From contig NZ_JBBCGP010000001.1 of the NCBI RefSeq assembly GCF_037200945.1, positions 3,036,501 to 3,100,500 on the forward strand: 64,000 nucleotides of DNA. Direction: 5' to 3'. Shown here one piece after another: positions 42,920 to 52,346 of the stretch. This DNA comes from Methylovirgula sp. Its GTDB lineage: Bacteria; Pseudomonadota; Alphaproteobacteria; Rhizobiales; Beijerinckiaceae. The stretch's first letter is position 1, and every line of letters starts with the position of its first letter. The translations under genes were made by a program, and so were the position numbers. The notes beneath the pieces are model-generated. The model searched no databases and was not told where the DNA came from. It saw nothing but the letters and a program-made list of their open reading frames with translations.

Positions 42920-43207
42920 TTACTTCTGCTCGGTGCAGGGATTGAGCGCCGGCGGATTGTGCACGACGCCAACGCTGCCGGTGGACGTATAGTCGATGTC
43001 GCCGCGCAGAGGCGTATCGTTGCCAAAGACGCGCGCCATCTCCTGATGTCCAGCACGGATAATCTGGGCGAGTTCGCCGTCCTTGCGCGCGGCATAGTGC
43101 AGAAAGTTGGCCGCGGCGACGCAAAGCACGGCGATGACCGATAACGCCAAAGCCAGGCTTTCAAAGCTGCTCGCGCGCTCGTCGCGCAAGAAAGAACGCA
43201 AATTCAT
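42920..43207 (-). CDS. Small membrane-anchored protein of unknown function
   Basis: A 95-residue protein with a charged N-terminus (LRSFLRDERASSFE) and a single hydrophobic segment at about 18–37 (LALALSVIAVLCVAAANFL). A short soluble tail ends NPCTEQK. The start resembles Flp/TadE-type pilin precursors (…DERASSFE before a helix), but no pilus genes are nearby. Several alternative frames exist; this one has the helix and a reasonable start. Confidence 0.5.
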   Translation of the reverse strand: MNLRSFLRDERASSFESLALALSVIAVLCVAAANFLHYAARKDGELAQIIRAGHQEMARVFGNDTPLRGDIDYTSTGSVGVVHNPPALNPCTEQK

Positions 43208-43323
43208 AGCCTCTGAACCTCTAACCGCCGCAAGTCCAAGATGCGGGGGCAGGGTTAAGAGAGCGTTGACGAATTGCGTTAAAAGCGTGGTTTTAAATTA
43301 ACGTTCCAATGCACTTTCCAATC

Positions 43324-43369
43324 GCATCGGAACCGCCCGAAAACCGCTTCACGCTTTTCGGTCCGATGC
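43324..43369. repeat. Inverted repeat at the parE end, of the type seen in Rhizobiales intergenic regions
   Basis: GCATCGG (43324–43330) and CCGATGC (43363–43369) are inverted, with an inner GAAAA/TTTTC pair. It lies 1 base beyond the parE stop, so it may also act as a 3' hairpin. Confidence 0.6.
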
Positions 43370-43370
43370 T

Positions 43371-45401
43371 CTAAACGACCACGAGATCGTTGGCGAAAGC
43401 GGCTCGCTCCTGAATGAAGGCAAAACGCGCTTCCGGCTTGTTGCCCATCAGGCGTTCAACGGAATCCGCTGTCTCTTCCTGATCGGCAGGGACGACGACA
43501 ACTCGCAGCAACGTGCGGCTCCTCGGATCCATCGTTGTTTCTTTCAATTGCGCCGCTGGCATTTCGCCGAGGCCTTTGAAGCGGCTGACTTCGACCTTGG
43601 CTTTGCCTGTCAGCACCGTTTTCATCAGTTCTTCGCGATGGGCATCGTCACGCGCGTAGACGTGGTTCGAACCCTGCGTCAGCCGGTAAAGCGGCGGCAC
43701 GCTGAGAAGGAGGTGTCCGTGCTCGATGAGCTTCGGCATCTGGCGGAAGAAAAACGTGATGAGCAGCGAAGCGATATGGGCGCCATCAACATCGGCGTCC
43801 GTCATGATGATGATCTTTTCGTAGCGAAGATCGTCGTCCTTATAGTGGGCACCGGTGCCACAGCCGAGCGCCTGGATCAGGTCGGCCAATTGCTGGTTGG
43901 CGGTGACCTTGTCCTTGGTGGCATTCGCGACGTTGAGAATCTTGCCCCGCAGCGGCAGCACCGCCTGATTGATGCGGTCGCGCGCCTGCTTCGCAGAACC
44001 ACCGGCTGAATCGCCCTCAACGATAAATAATTCAGAGCCTTGTGCCGCGTTGTTCGAGCAATCTGCGAGTTTGCCCGGCAGCCGCAGTTTGCGTGTCGCG
44101 GTCTTGCGCGCGACATCCTTTTCCGCCTTCCGTCGTAGTCGTTCCTCGGCGCGCTCGATGGTGAAATCGAGCAGTTTGGTCGCCGCCGAGGGTGACGCCG
44201 CGAGCCAGTGGTCAAAGGCGTCGCGCAGTGTCGTTTCGACGATGCGGGTCGCCTCGGCCGTCATCAGCCGGCCCTTGTTCTGCCCCTGGAATTCGGGTTC
44301 GCGCAGAAAGACGGAGATCAGCGCGGCGCAGGAGGCCATCACGTCGTCGCTGGTGAGCACGGCGGCGCGTTTTGCCTGACCGATGCGCTCAGCATGGTCC
44401 TTTAAGCCACGCAGCAGCGCGCCGCGCAGGCCAGCCTCATGCGTGCCGCCATCGGGTGTCGGGATTGTGTTGCAATAAGAATGAACAAAGCCGTCGTCTT
44501 CCGAAAGCCACGTCACCGCCCATTCGAGCGAGCCGTGGCCGCCGGGCTTTTCGACCTTGCCAGTGAAGCTCTGGTCGGCGACTGTTTCCTTGTCCTTGAT
44601 GTCCTGGGCGAGATAGTCCTTGAGACCGCCGGGGAAGTGGAACACCGCCTCTGCCGGAATGTCGCCGCCCGCTTCGAGCAATTGCGGTGCGCAGTGCCAG
44701 CGGATTTCGACGCCGCCGAAGAGATAGGCTTTCGCCCGCGCCATGCGGAAAAGGCGGCTGGGCTTGAACTTGGCCCCCTTGCCGAAAATCTGCTCGTCCA
44801 CCTTGAAGCGCACTTTGGTGCCGCGGCGGTTGGCGATCTTCCCGACTTGCTCAAGCTTGCTTTTGGGCTCACCACGCTCGAAGACCTGACGATAGAGCAT
44901 CTGGCCACGGGCGACCTCGACCTCCAACCGTTCCGAGAGCGCGTTGACGACCGAGACACCGACGCCATGCAGGCCGCCGGATGTCTGATAAGCACCGGAA
45001 TCGAACTTACCGCCGGCATGCAGCGTCGTCATGATGACTTCGAGCGCCGATTTCTTGGGGAATTTCGGATGCGGATCGACCGGGATGCCGCGGCCGTTAT
45101 CCGAGACGCTGAGATAGCCGTCGGCCTCGACCGTCACGTCGATGAAGGTGGCATGGCCTGCGACCGCCTCATCCATCGAATTGTCGAGCACTTCGGCGAA
45201 GAGGTGATGCAACGCGGCTTCGTCCGTGCCGCCGATATACATGCCGGGGCGACGGCGCACTGGCTCCAGCCCCTCTAGCACCTCGATCGACGCGGCGGTG
45301 TAGCCGGCCTCGCCGGGCGTGCCGCTCGCGCGAGGCGCCACCGCCTTACTCGGAGGCTGCTTGCGGGGAGCCGCGCCAAACAAATCGCCATTATGGGCCA
45401 T
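43371..45401 (-). CDS. parE: DNA topoisomerase IV subunit B
   Basis: A 676-residue ParE, the ATPase subunit of the decatenating topoisomerase. The GHKL ATP site shows EVLDNSMDEAV, DNGRGIPVD and GLHGVGVSVVNALSE. The TOPRIM domain has EGDSAGGSAKQARDR and IMTDADVDGAHI. The GLGEMPAAQLKETTMDP motif and the short N-terminal YTAASIEVLEGLEPVRRRPGMYIG fit ParE rather than GyrB. parC is not in the window. Confidence 0.95.
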   Translation of the reverse strand: MAHNGDLFGAAPRKQPPSKAVAPRASGTPGEAGYTAASIEVLEGLEPVRRRPGMYIGGTDEAALHHLFAEVLDNSMDEAVAGHATFIDVTVEADGYLSVSDNGRGIPVDPHPKFPKKSALEVIMTTLHAGGKFDSGAYQTSGGLHGVGVSVVNALSERLEVEVARGQMLYRQVFERGEPKSKLEQVGKIANRRGTKVRFKVDEQIFGKGAKFKPSRLFRMARAKAYLFGGVEIRWHCAPQLLEAGGDIPAEAVFHFPGGLKDYLAQDIKDKETVADQSFTGKVEKPGGHGSLEWAVTWLSEDDGFVHSYCNTIPTPDGGTHEAGLRGALLRGLKDHAERIGQAKRAAVLTSDDVMASCAALISVFLREPEFQGQNKGRLMTAEATRIVETTLRDAFDHWLAASPSAATKLLDFTIERAEERLRRKAEKDVARKTATRKLRLPGKLADCSNNAAQGSELFIVEGDSAGGSAKQARDRINQAVLPLRGKILNVANATKDKVTANQQLADLIQALGCGTGAHYKDDDLRYEKIIIMTDADVDGAHIASLLITFFFRQMPKLIEHGHLLLSVPPLYRLTQGSNHVYARDDAHREELMKTVLTGKAKVEVSRFKGLGEMPAAQLKETTMDPRSRTLLRVVVVPADQEETADSVERLMGNKPEARFAFIQERAAFANDLVVV

Positions 45402-45523
45402 CGGGGTGTCTCGTAGCCTTCCATTCGTGAATGAGTGATTCGCGCATCAGTTTAGCGCAAAGCCGGGCAGGGCGGGTTTCGGGCTTCCGGCGAAAGGCCA
45501 GGTTCGGCGTCGGCGGAGGCGCT

Positions 45524-46441
45524 TTATAGAGCCTCGCCGGGGCGTCGCGCCATAAAATCCGCGTGGTGTCGCGCCCAGACTTTGAAATCCCGGATGAATT
45601 CCTTTTGCAGATCAGTGTTTTCGGAAAAATCTGCCAGTTCAGATAGATGGTGATAGCCGGTCAGGATGTCGATCCGCCGCCGGTCGAGCGTGCGATCGGT
45701 CAGGCTTTCGTATACCGCGACGATCCTCCCGGTGAGATCGGGCGAGATCATACCCGCGTAGATGAAATCCTGATGTAGCGGGCCGAAGCCGGAATCGGCG
45801 AAATCGTAGATGCCTCTCAGGCGCTGCTTCTTTCCGTCGAAGGCCATGTTCCAGCCATGGCCGTCAAAAAAACCGAAGATCATTCCGTATGGGTCTGGCG
45901 GGAGGGCCTTATAGGCCTCGATGACGGTCTTGGCCAAAGGGACAAGCTTGCCCGGCAGAAGCGGCAGGGCGCGCGCGCGCACCGCGTTCGGTCTATGCCA
46001 TGGCGCAATCGGGCCGGCGCCGGCGGATCGCATCAGCTCCGGATCGAGGCTGTGCAATTCGGCATAAAAGCGCGCGAGATCTTTCCCGAGTCTCTCTCGC
46101 GCGGCCTCGGGCAGGTCGTCATAATCCTCCGTCTCGAGCTGCTGCCCTTTCAGCTTGAGATGGCTGGAGAAAAGCGGCGGCCCTTCGTGTAGCCGCAAAT
46201 CGGGGACGGTAACCGAGAGAGCTGGCCGCACGATTGCGAGAATGCCCGCCTCACGCCGGAGAGATTCGCGCGCCGCCTTCTTGCGCGGAAATTTGAAGAT
46301 CAGCTTTCGATCGACATCGACGGCGGCCGAATCCCAGCCATCGCCGATCAGTTTGAATTTTGCCGCGAAAAGGCTGGGGAAGTCGCGCAGGATCGCGACG
46401 CGGAATTTCTTGAGTTTTGTTTTGGCCATGGGCGTCTTCAC
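45524..46441 (-). CDS. Aminoglycoside phosphotransferase (APH)-fold kinase
   Basis: A 305-residue protein of the APH/choline-kinase fold. The catalytic loop is GFFDGHGWNMAFD (His, Gly, Asn) near residue 202 and the metal-binding motif is IYDFADSGFGP near 222. The N-terminal ATP-binding lobe includes VDVDRKLIFKFPRKKAARESLRREA. The loop has DGHGWN instead of HGDLHxxN, so specificity is uncertain and resistance should not be inferred. An internal start at MAKTKL is possible. It lies between parE and a glycosyltransferase gene on the same strand. Confidence 0.8.
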   Translation of the reverse strand: MKTPMAKTKLKKFRVAILRDFPSLFAAKFKLIGDGWDSAAVDVDRKLIFKFPRKKAARESLRREAGILAIVRPALSVTVPDLRLHEGPPLFSSHLKLKGQQLETEDYDDLPEAARERLGKDLARFYAELHSLDPELMRSAGAGPIAPWHRPNAVRARALPLLPGKLVPLAKTVIEAYKALPPDPYGMIFGFFDGHGWNMAFDGKKQRLRGIYDFADSGFGPLHQDFIYAGMISPDLTGRIVAVYESLTDRTLDRRRIDILTGYHHLSELADFSENTDLQKEFIRDFKVWARHHADFMARRPGEAL

Positions 46442-46468
46442 AAAGCGGCCGGCTGCACCGCTTCCTCG

Positions 46469-47479
46469 TCAGAGACCACTCCTGATCGTGCTGCGAAGCA
46501 GCTCGCGATAGGGATAGCGATCGTAAGGAGCAATTGGCAAATCGGAGTATCGGAGCCGGTCGAGCGTCGCCATAAATTCTGTCGGGGCTTTATAAAGATA
46601 GACATCTTCATCGCGCAGTTCGGCAAATTCCGGAATATCGCTGCAGATCACGCGGCGGTGTGCCAGACGGCCCTCCACCACACAACGGCCAAATCCCTCG
46701 CGCAGCGAATGGACCCAGACGATATTGTGATTCTCATATTCGGCGACGACGTCTCCGTCGGAAAGCTGGCCGCAGAGCCGCAATTGGCCCGAGTTTATGA
46801 AATTGTCGAGAGCTGAAAGTCGCGGCGCATCTGTCGTTTTATGCAGCCCGAGAATCGACACGGGAAAGCCGCTCGCCAACACTTTCGGCAGATAATCGCG
46901 CACAACGGATTCGAGATCCTTGTTTGCGGTCGAGCCGGTGCACAGCAATATCGAGGCTTTGTCGCCGGGTGCCTGCGTCTCGCTCCTAAGAAGCCGTTCG
47001 AACGCATAGAATGTATTCGGCAGAATCGTAATTGGGCCATCGCCGAAACGGCCGCTTGCTCGCAATCTTTGCTGGCTCAGTTTCGAGATCGTGAAGACAG
47101 GCGAATTGCGCCATTTGAGCGCGCGATAGCAAGCGAGATAGTAGGATTTTGAAAGCGATGCCGGCCGGTTAAGTTGTTCCAGATCATGCACGACGATCCG
47201 TCCGCGCCGGGTAAATATATCGATCACTGCGATCGAATTATACGGGTATAGGGTCAGTTCCGCGCGTTGGAGAAATCCGATTGTCGGAACAATCACCTGT
47301 TCCACAAAGACCGCAAGCATATAGAACACATTGCGCGGCAAACGGCGGCAAATGCGCGGCGCGCGCACGATGCTGACGCGAAACCCTTCCGCCTTCAGGC
47401 CATCAATGAGATTGCGGACGTAAAGCGGCATGCCGCGATCCAGCACGCCCCCGATGAAATCGTTAATGAGGATATGCAA
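46469..47479 (-). CDS. Glycosyltransferase, GT4/GT-B type
   Basis: A 336-residue retaining GT-B glycosyltransferase. The N-terminal acceptor domain opens MHILINDFIGGVLDRGMPLYVRNLIDGLKAEG. The C-terminal donor domain has ILLCTGSTANKDLESVV, VSILGLHKT, and the late E-x7-E-type region VHSLREGFGRCVVEGRLAHRRVICSDIPEFAE. It presumably adds a sugar to an envelope glycan or glycolipid, but donor and acceptor are not readable. No polysaccharide cluster surrounds it. Confidence 0.8.
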   Translation of the reverse strand: MHILINDFIGGVLDRGMPLYVRNLIDGLKAEGFRVSIVRAPRICRRLPRNVFYMLAVFVEQVIVPTIGFLQRAELTLYPYNSIAVIDIFTRRGRIVVHDLEQLNRPASLSKSYYLACYRALKWRNSPVFTISKLSQQRLRASGRFGDGPITILPNTFYAFERLLRSETQAPGDKASILLCTGSTANKDLESVVRDYLPKVLASGFPVSILGLHKTTDAPRLSALDNFINSGQLRLCGQLSDGDVVAEYENHNIVWVHSLREGFGRCVVEGRLAHRRVICSDIPEFAELRDEDVYLYKAPTEFMATLDRLRYSDLPIAPYDRYPYRELLRSTIRSGL

Positions 47480-47589
47480 ACCCGGTCCCTGGTCGCGCGG
47501 AAAAGCTCAGGACGCCTAACTTAAGCGGTTAATCTTGAGAAGTTTTTGAGGTAACTGCAGGAAAAGTCTTAATACGGCGGGTGCGAATA

Positions 47590-47618
47590 AAAAAGGCGCC
47601 CCAAAGGGCGCCTTTCGT
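47590..47618 (-). terminator. Rho-independent terminator of glnA
   Basis: A 10-bp stem (AAAGGCGCCC at 47592–47601 and GGGCGCCTTT at 47606–47615) with a CAAA loop is followed on the minus strand by a run of Ts. It lies 20 bases past the glnA stop. Confidence 0.88.
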
Positions 47619-47634
47619 TTGTCCGACTTGCTGC

Positions 47635-49044
47635 TTACAGCGAGTAATACATTTCGAATTCGACCGGATGCGGCGTCATTTCGTAACGCTGCACCTCGGC
47701 CATCTTCAGTTCGATATAGGAATCGATGAAGTCGTCGTCGAAGACGCCGCCGGCCTTGAGGAAGGCACGGTCCTTGTCGAGGTTCTGCAAGGCCTCGCGC
47801 AGGCTGCCGCAGACCGTCGGGATTTTCTTCAGTTCCTTCGGCGGCAGATCGTAGAGATCCTTATCCATCGCCGGACCGGGATCGATCTTGTTGGCGATGC
47901 CGTCGAGGCCAGCGAGCAGCAGCGAGGCGAAGGCGAGATAGGGATTGGCCATCGGATCGGGGAAGCGTGTCTCGACGCGCTTGGCCTTCGGGTTCGACGT
48001 ATAGGGGATGCGGCAGGAGGCGGAACGGTTGCGCGCCGAATAGGCGAGCAGAACCGGCGCCTCAAAGCCCGGAACGAGACGCTTGTAGCTGTTCGTCGAC
48101 GGATTGGTGAAGGCGTTCAGCGTCCGCGCATGGCGGATGATGCCGCCGATGTAATACAGACATTCGTCCGAGAGGTCGGCGTATTTATTGCCGGCGAACA
48201 GCGGCTTGCCGCCCTTCCAGATCGACTGATGCACATGCATGCCCGAGCCGTTGTCGCCGTAGACGGGCTTCGGCATGAAAGTCGCTGTCTTGCCATAGCT
48301 CTGCGCGACCTGATGAATACAATATTTATAGATTTGCAGATGGTCGGCCATTTGCGTCAGCGGGCCGAACTTGAGGCCGAGTTCGTGCTGCGCCGAGGCG
48401 ACTTCGTGATGGTGCTTTTCGACCTTGGCGCCCATTGCTGCCATTGCGGCCAGCATTTCGCCGCGCATGTCCTGCGCCGAATCCTGCGGCGGCACCGGGA
48501 AATAACCGCCCTTCGTCCGCACGCGGTGGCCGAGGTTGCCGCCTTCGTATGGCGTGTCCGAGTTCGACGGAAATTCGATCGAATCGAGCTCAAAGCCAGT
48601 GTTGTAGGGCTCGGCGGCGAAACGCACGTCGTCGAACACGAAAAATTCCGCTTCCGGTCCGAAGTAGACCGTATCGCCAACGCCGGTCGTGGCGAGATAG
48701 GCCTCGGCCTTCTTGGCGATGCCGCGTGGATCGCGGTTATAGGGCTGGCCTGTCGTCGGCTCGAGAACATCGCAGACGATCGACAGAGTCGGAGCGGCGA
48801 AGAAGGGATCGACCGCCGCGGAGTTTGGATCGGGCAGGAGGCACATGTCCGATTCATTGATCGCCTTCCAGCCGGCGATCGACGAACCGTCGAACATCTG
48901 ACCTTCGGTGAAAGTGTCAGCGCCGATCAGCGAAATGTCGAACGTCACATGCTGCCACTTGCCGCGCGGATCCGTGAAACGGAAATCCACATATTTAATA
49001 TCCCGGTCTTTGATCAACTTCAGCACTTCATTGGCTGTCGTCAT
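47635..49044 (-). CDS. glnA: Glutamine synthetase, type I
   Basis: A 469-residue GSI, which makes glutamine from glutamate and ammonia. It has the N-terminal beta-grasp (KYVDFRFTDPRGKWQHVTFD), the MFDGSSIAGWKAI segment, the metal-binding EAEFFVFDDV, the glutamate/ATP region with HVHQSIW, and NRSASCRIP. The adenylylation Tyr is in DKDLYDLPPKELKKIP near residue 398, so GlnE control is expected. It is 67 bp downstream of glnB and has its own strong terminator. Confidence 0.97.
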   Translation of the reverse strand: MTTANEVLKLIKDRDIKYVDFRFTDPRGKWQHVTFDISLIGADTFTEGQMFDGSSIAGWKAINESDMCLLPDPNSAAVDPFFAAPTLSIVCDVLEPTTGQPYNRDPRGIAKKAEAYLATTGVGDTVYFGPEAEFFVFDDVRFAAEPYNTGFELDSIEFPSNSDTPYEGGNLGHRVRTKGGYFPVPPQDSAQDMRGEMLAAMAAMGAKVEKHHHEVASAQHELGLKFGPLTQMADHLQIYKYCIHQVAQSYGKTATFMPKPVYGDNGSGMHVHQSIWKGGKPLFAGNKYADLSDECLYYIGGIIRHARTLNAFTNPSTNSYKRLVPGFEAPVLLAYSARNRSASCRIPYTSNPKAKRVETRFPDPMANPYLAFASLLLAGLDGIANKIDPGPAMDKDLYDLPPKELKKIPTVCGSLREALQNLDKDRAFLKAGGVFDDDFIDSYIELKMAEVQRYEMTPHPVEFEMYYSL

Positions 49045-49111
49045 GTTACGCCCTCACAGGTGCTCAGCTCAGAGTTGGAAAGTCAGCTATCGAGATTACG
49101 ACACGATGCGA

Positions 49112-49450
49112 TCAAATCGCATCAAGCCCTTTTTCGCCGGTGCGGATGCGAACCGCACTCTCGATGTTGGAGACGAAAATCTTGCCGTCGCCGATGCGGC
49201 CGGTCAGCGCCGCTTTGCGGATCGCCTCGACCGCGAGGTCGACGATAGTATCGGGAAGCACCACTTCGATTTTTACCTTTGGCAGAAAATCGACAAAATA
49301 TTCGGCGCCGCGATAAAGCTCGGTGTGGCCTTTCTGCCGGCCGAAGCCCTTGGCTTCGGTAACGGTGATACCGGAGACGCCGGCGTCGTGAAGCGCCTCC
49401 TTCACGTCATCCAGTTTGAATGGTTTGATGATCGCTTCGATCTTCTTCAT
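49112..49450 (-). CDS. glnB: Nitrogen regulatory protein PII
   Basis: A 112-residue PII signal protein, full length. It begins MKKIEAIIKPFKLDDVKEAL. The T-loop GRQKGHTELYRGAEYFVDFLPK holds the uridylylation Tyr51 (of GAEY), and the B- and C-loop residues TGRIGDGKIFV are present. It senses 2-oxoglutarate, ATP and ADP and controls GlnE, NtrB and others. Its location directly upstream of glnA indicates the classic glnBA operon. I looked for a sigma-54 GG-N10-GC site upstream but found none with correct spacing. Confidence 0.97.
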   Translation of the reverse strand: MKKIEAIIKPFKLDDVKEALHDAGVSGITVTEAKGFGRQKGHTELYRGAEYFVDFLPKVKIEVVLPDTIVDLAVEAIRKAALTGRIGDGKIFVSNIESAVRIRTGEKGLDAI

Positions 49451-49581
49451 TGAGGCCTTGCGTGTGCAAAGAGCTTAAACCGCGCGCCAGCGGCACGTCC
49501 GGCCTCATTAGCATCCCAATCGCCCAGCCGCCATGCAAAAAACGCGCAGATTTGCGCGGTTGGTTGACCGAAATGCTAAAA

Positions 49582-49616
49582 GAAAACCGGCAGGGGCGAG
49601 CCACTGCCGGTTTCCG
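49582..49616 (-). terminator. Rho-independent terminator upstream of glnB
   Basis: A perfect 10-bp stem (AAACCGGCAG at 49584–49593 and CTGCCGGTTT at 49604–49613) is followed on the minus strand by TTTTCTTTT. It ends the transcript of the gene at 49643–50035. Confidence 0.85.
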
Positions 49617-49642
49617 ATCTGTCGATTAATGCGACGCGTCGT

Positions 49643-50035
49643 TCAGTCGACGTGCTCCAGGATATCGGAGCGGACTTCTGTTTCCACTGCCGCGGCGGCA
49701 GGCTTGGCTACTGCCGTCAACGTCGCGCCGACGCCCGACCCGAGCAATTGAAGCGAGACTTCCTTGCCGTTTGTAAAGCGTACGCCGTCGCGATAGGCAC
49801 CATGTTCAAGACGGGCGAAAACGACATCCTCCTCAGCCTTCACACCCAGGCGCGTTTGCAGATCGCCCGATATGTTCTCAAGCCTTAAATGTGTGTCGTA
49901 TTGGACGCAGACGGCCGTCGTGCAATCGCCCGGCGCCGAAAGACCTACGCTGCCTGATGGGAAACGCGTCGTAACATATCTCTCGCTTTCGCGGGCGGGC
50001 CGAGAAGCATACATTTCAAGCGAATAGTCACACAT
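49643..50035 (-). CDS. Conserved hypothetical protein of the MCDYSLE type
   Basis: A 130-residue protein starting MCDYSLEMYASRPARESERY. I recognise this opening and the PSGSVGLSAPGDCTTAVCVQ segment from uncharacterised proteins found in Rhizobiales, but no function is known. It has no signal peptide or membrane helix and has an Ala/Val-rich C-terminus. It starts at 50035 rather than at the longer frame's 50095 because the conserved opening begins there. A strong terminator follows. Confidence 0.7.
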   Translation of the reverse strand: MCDYSLEMYASRPARESERYVTTRFPSGSVGLSAPGDCTTAVCVQYDTHLRLENISGDLQTRLGVKAEEDVVFARLEHGAYRDGVRFTNGKEVSLQLLGSGVGATLTAVAKPAAAAVETEVRSDILEHVD

Positions 50036-50461
50036 AGCAGTCACTCCTGAGCTCTCGAAGGTTGATCTTTCCAAGCGAAGCCGGCCGCGTCTCACGGCGA
50101 GAAATTCGTTGGATTGTGCGATCAGGATTCCCCATGCGGGGGAGATCGGGGACGGACTAAAACCCGGTTCGATTCCTCAGGAGAGTTGCGGCCTTGCGCC
50201 GCGTGAAGGAACCAAACAACGCCCGACGACCATCGGGCGATCCCATGGGCAAGCATCAAAAACCATCAATGGTTTCAAATGACTCGCCGTAGCTGATGCA
50301 TGGTAGCGCGACTGCGAAGTACGTCAAGTTCTTTGCGAATGACTTCACGAGATTGCGCTATGACGCTAACCGGAAGCGTTACAAAGCGTTCCCTGGCCGT
50401 GACAATCGATAGGCCGACTCATAATAAATCGGTGCACCGCAAAGCTCGCGGCGGGGCTGAC
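50036..50461. other. Intergenic region with a short hairpin
   Basis: No supported gene in 426 bp. CGCCCGA and TCGGGCG form a 7-bp stem at about 50211–50230 without a T-run. Short plus-strand frames lack ribosome binding sites and domain features. The region presumably carries the promoter of the gene at 49643–50035. Confidence 0.45.
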
Positions 50462-51301
50462 CTAGCCCTTTTCGACGGGTGCATCGGGCCGGGCGCCCCA
50501 TTCGCTCCATGAGCCGTCGTAGAGGCGCACGTCGTGCTTGCCGAGGGTCGCAAGACCAAGCAACAGGATCGCCGCCGTCACGCCCGAACCGCATGTCGTG
50601 AGCACCGGCCGCGAGAGATCGACGCCGGCCTTGGTGAATGCGGCTGCGACCTCTTGCGGCGATTTCATCTCGCCGTCTTCGACGAGGTCGCGCGAAGGCA
50701 CGCTGAAGCTGCCGGGGATATGGCCCGAGCTCAGGCCCGGACGCGGCTCCGGCGTTTCGCCGCGAAAACGCGCGGCCGGGCGGGCATCGACGATCTCGCG
50801 CGAATGATCCTGCATGATCTTGCGTACGTCTTCGAATCCCGCAACGCCCGCCGCGTCGAAGGTGACGTTGAAAGTTTGCGGCGAGGGCCTAGCCTCGCCC
50901 TGTTCGAGCGGTCGGCCTTCGGCCTTCCATCGCGCCAGACCGCCCGCAAGGTGCTTCACGTCCTTCGCGCCATAAAGGCGCAAGGTCCACCAGACGCGTG
51001 CTCCGCCCTGAAAATTGCTGGTGTCATAGACAACGATCCGCGACATGTCGTTGATGCCCAACGCGCTGGCCGCCTTTGCGAAGGCTTCGGGAGTCGGCAG
51101 CATATGCGGCAGGTCTGTGCTGTGGTCGGCAATCTCGTCGATATCGAAGAACACAGTGCCGGGAATATGCCCGGCGCGATATTCTTCGCGCGCATTGCGG
51201 CCTTCGCTCGGCAGCAAGAACGTACCGTCGATGATCACGAGATCTGGTTCGCCAAGATGCGCGGCAAGCCATTCCGTCGAGACAAACAGATTATCGCTCA
51301 T
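50462..51301 (-). CDS. sseA: 3-mercaptopyruvate sulfurtransferase
   Basis: A 279-residue two-domain rhodanese. The N-terminal inactive domain includes VIIDGTFLLPSEGRNAREEYRAGHIPG. The C-terminal domain has IVDARPAARFRG and the active-site loop CGSGVTA near residue 236, the form typical of SseA rather than thiosulfate sulfurtransferase (CRKGVT). I start at MSDNLF; the longer frame to 51544 overlaps cysK and is out of character. It is 13 bp downstream of cysK, tying it to cysteine and sulfur metabolism. Confidence 0.92.
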   Translation of the reverse strand: MSDNLFVSTEWLAAHLGEPDLVIIDGTFLLPSEGRNAREEYRAGHIPGTVFFDIDEIADHSTDLPHMLPTPEAFAKAASALGINDMSRIVVYDTSNFQGGARVWWTLRLYGAKDVKHLAGGLARWKAEGRPLEQGEARPSPQTFNVTFDAAGVAGFEDVRKIMQDHSREIVDARPAARFRGETPEPRPGLSSGHIPGSFSVPSRDLVEDGEMKSPQEVAAAFTKAGVDLSRPVLTTCGSGVTAAILLLGLATLGKHDVRLYDGSWSEWGARPDAPVEKG

Positions 51302-51314
51302 CGTCGGACTTTCT

Positions 51315-52346
51315 TTAGAGGTACGGCGGTTTGATCTCGACGTGGCGTTCGAGCCATGGCGGCACGGGAAGATGCTTCTCGCGGAGAAACTCTGGATTGT
51401 AGAGCTTCGAGAGATAGCGCGCACCGGAATCGGCGAGGATCGTGACGATCGTATGGCCCGGCCCGAGTTCTTTCGCGAGTCGCAATGCACCGACGACGTT
51501 GATCGCAGACGAACCGCCGAGCAGCAGACCTTCATGCGCAGCAAGGTCGAACAGAACGGGCAGGGCCTCCGTGTCAGTGATCTGATACGCGATGTCGACC
51601 GGCGCGTCTTCGAGATTGGCGGTGATGCGTCCCTGGCCGATGCCTTCGGTGATCGACGAGCCTTCTGATTTCAGAACGCCGTTGGTGTAATATTCGTAAA
51701 GCGCGGCGCCGAGCGGATCTGCCAGTGCAATCTTGATCTTCGGATTTTTAGCCTTCAGTGCGATTGCGACGCCGGCAAGCGTGCCGCCCGTTCCGACGGA
51801 GCAGACAAAGCCATCGATTTTGCCATCTGTATCTGCCCAGATTTCCGGGCCGGTTGTTTCGATATGGCCTTGCCGGTTTGCCACATTATCGAATTGATTG
51901 GCCCAAATCGCGCCCTGGATATGATCGTGCGCAAGCTTTTCAGCAAGGCGGCCGGAAAGTTTCACGTAATTGTTGGGATCAGAATAAGCGACGGCCGGGA
52001 CTTCAATAAGTTCCGCGCCCTGCAAACGCAGCATGTCCTTCTTTTCCTGGCTCTGCGTGTCCGGAATCACGATCACGGTGCGATAGCCGAGCGCATTGGC
52101 GACGAGGGCGAGGCCAATGCCGGTGTTGCCGGCTGTTCCCTCGACAATCATGCCACCTGGCTTCAATGCGCCGCGCGCCTCGGCGTCACGGACGATCGCC
52201 AGCGCGGCGCGGTCCTTGATGGAACCGCCAGGATTCATAAACTCGGCTTTGCCGTAAATCTCGCAGCCGGTGGCCTTCGAGGCGTGCTGCAATTTGATCA
52301 GCGGCGTGTGGCCGATAGTCTCGATAATGTTTTTCCGGAGCGGCAT
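51315..52346 (-). CDS. cysK: Cysteine synthase A
   Basis: A 343-residue PLP enzyme that makes cysteine from O-acetylserine and sulfide. The PLP Lys is in NPGGSIKDRAAL near residue 44, the substrate loop is EGTAGNTGIG near 69–78, the phosphate-binding loop is GTGGTLAG near 180, and GGSSAINV near 285. The C-terminal tail is longer than in E. coli CysK. A cystathionine beta-synthase-like role is a weaker alternative. It precedes sseA in a two-gene unit. Confidence 0.92.
   Translation of the reverse strand: MPLRKNIIETIGHTPLIKLQHASKATGCEIYGKAEFMNPGGSIKDRAALAIVRDAEARGALKPGGMIVEGTAGNTGIGLALVANALGYRTVIVIPDTQSQEKKDMLRLQGAELIEVPAVAYSDPNNYVKLSGRLAEKLAHDHIQGAIWANQFDNVANRQGHIETTGPEIWADTDGKIDGFVCSVGTGGTLAGVAIALKAKNPKIKIALADPLGAALYEYYTNGVLKSEGSSITEGIGQGRITANLEDAPVDIAYQITDTEALPVLFDLAAHEGLLLGGSSAINVVGALRLAKELGPGHTIVTILADSGARYLSKLYNPEFLREKHLPVPPWLERHVEIKPPYL

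Noticed and set aside
45524..46441. Antibiotic (aminoglycoside) resistance gene
   Set aside because: The fold is APH-like, but the loop is atypical and the setting is chromosomal core; such kinases often act on other small molecules.
47581..49248. 555-codon plus-strand frame
   Set aside because: Antisense shadow of glnA and its terminator; the glutamine synthetase motifs on the other strand settle it.
49451..49642. Possible sigma-54 promoter before glnB
   Set aside because: A TGGCGCG box is present, but the distance to the next GC is 12 rather than the required 10 bases.
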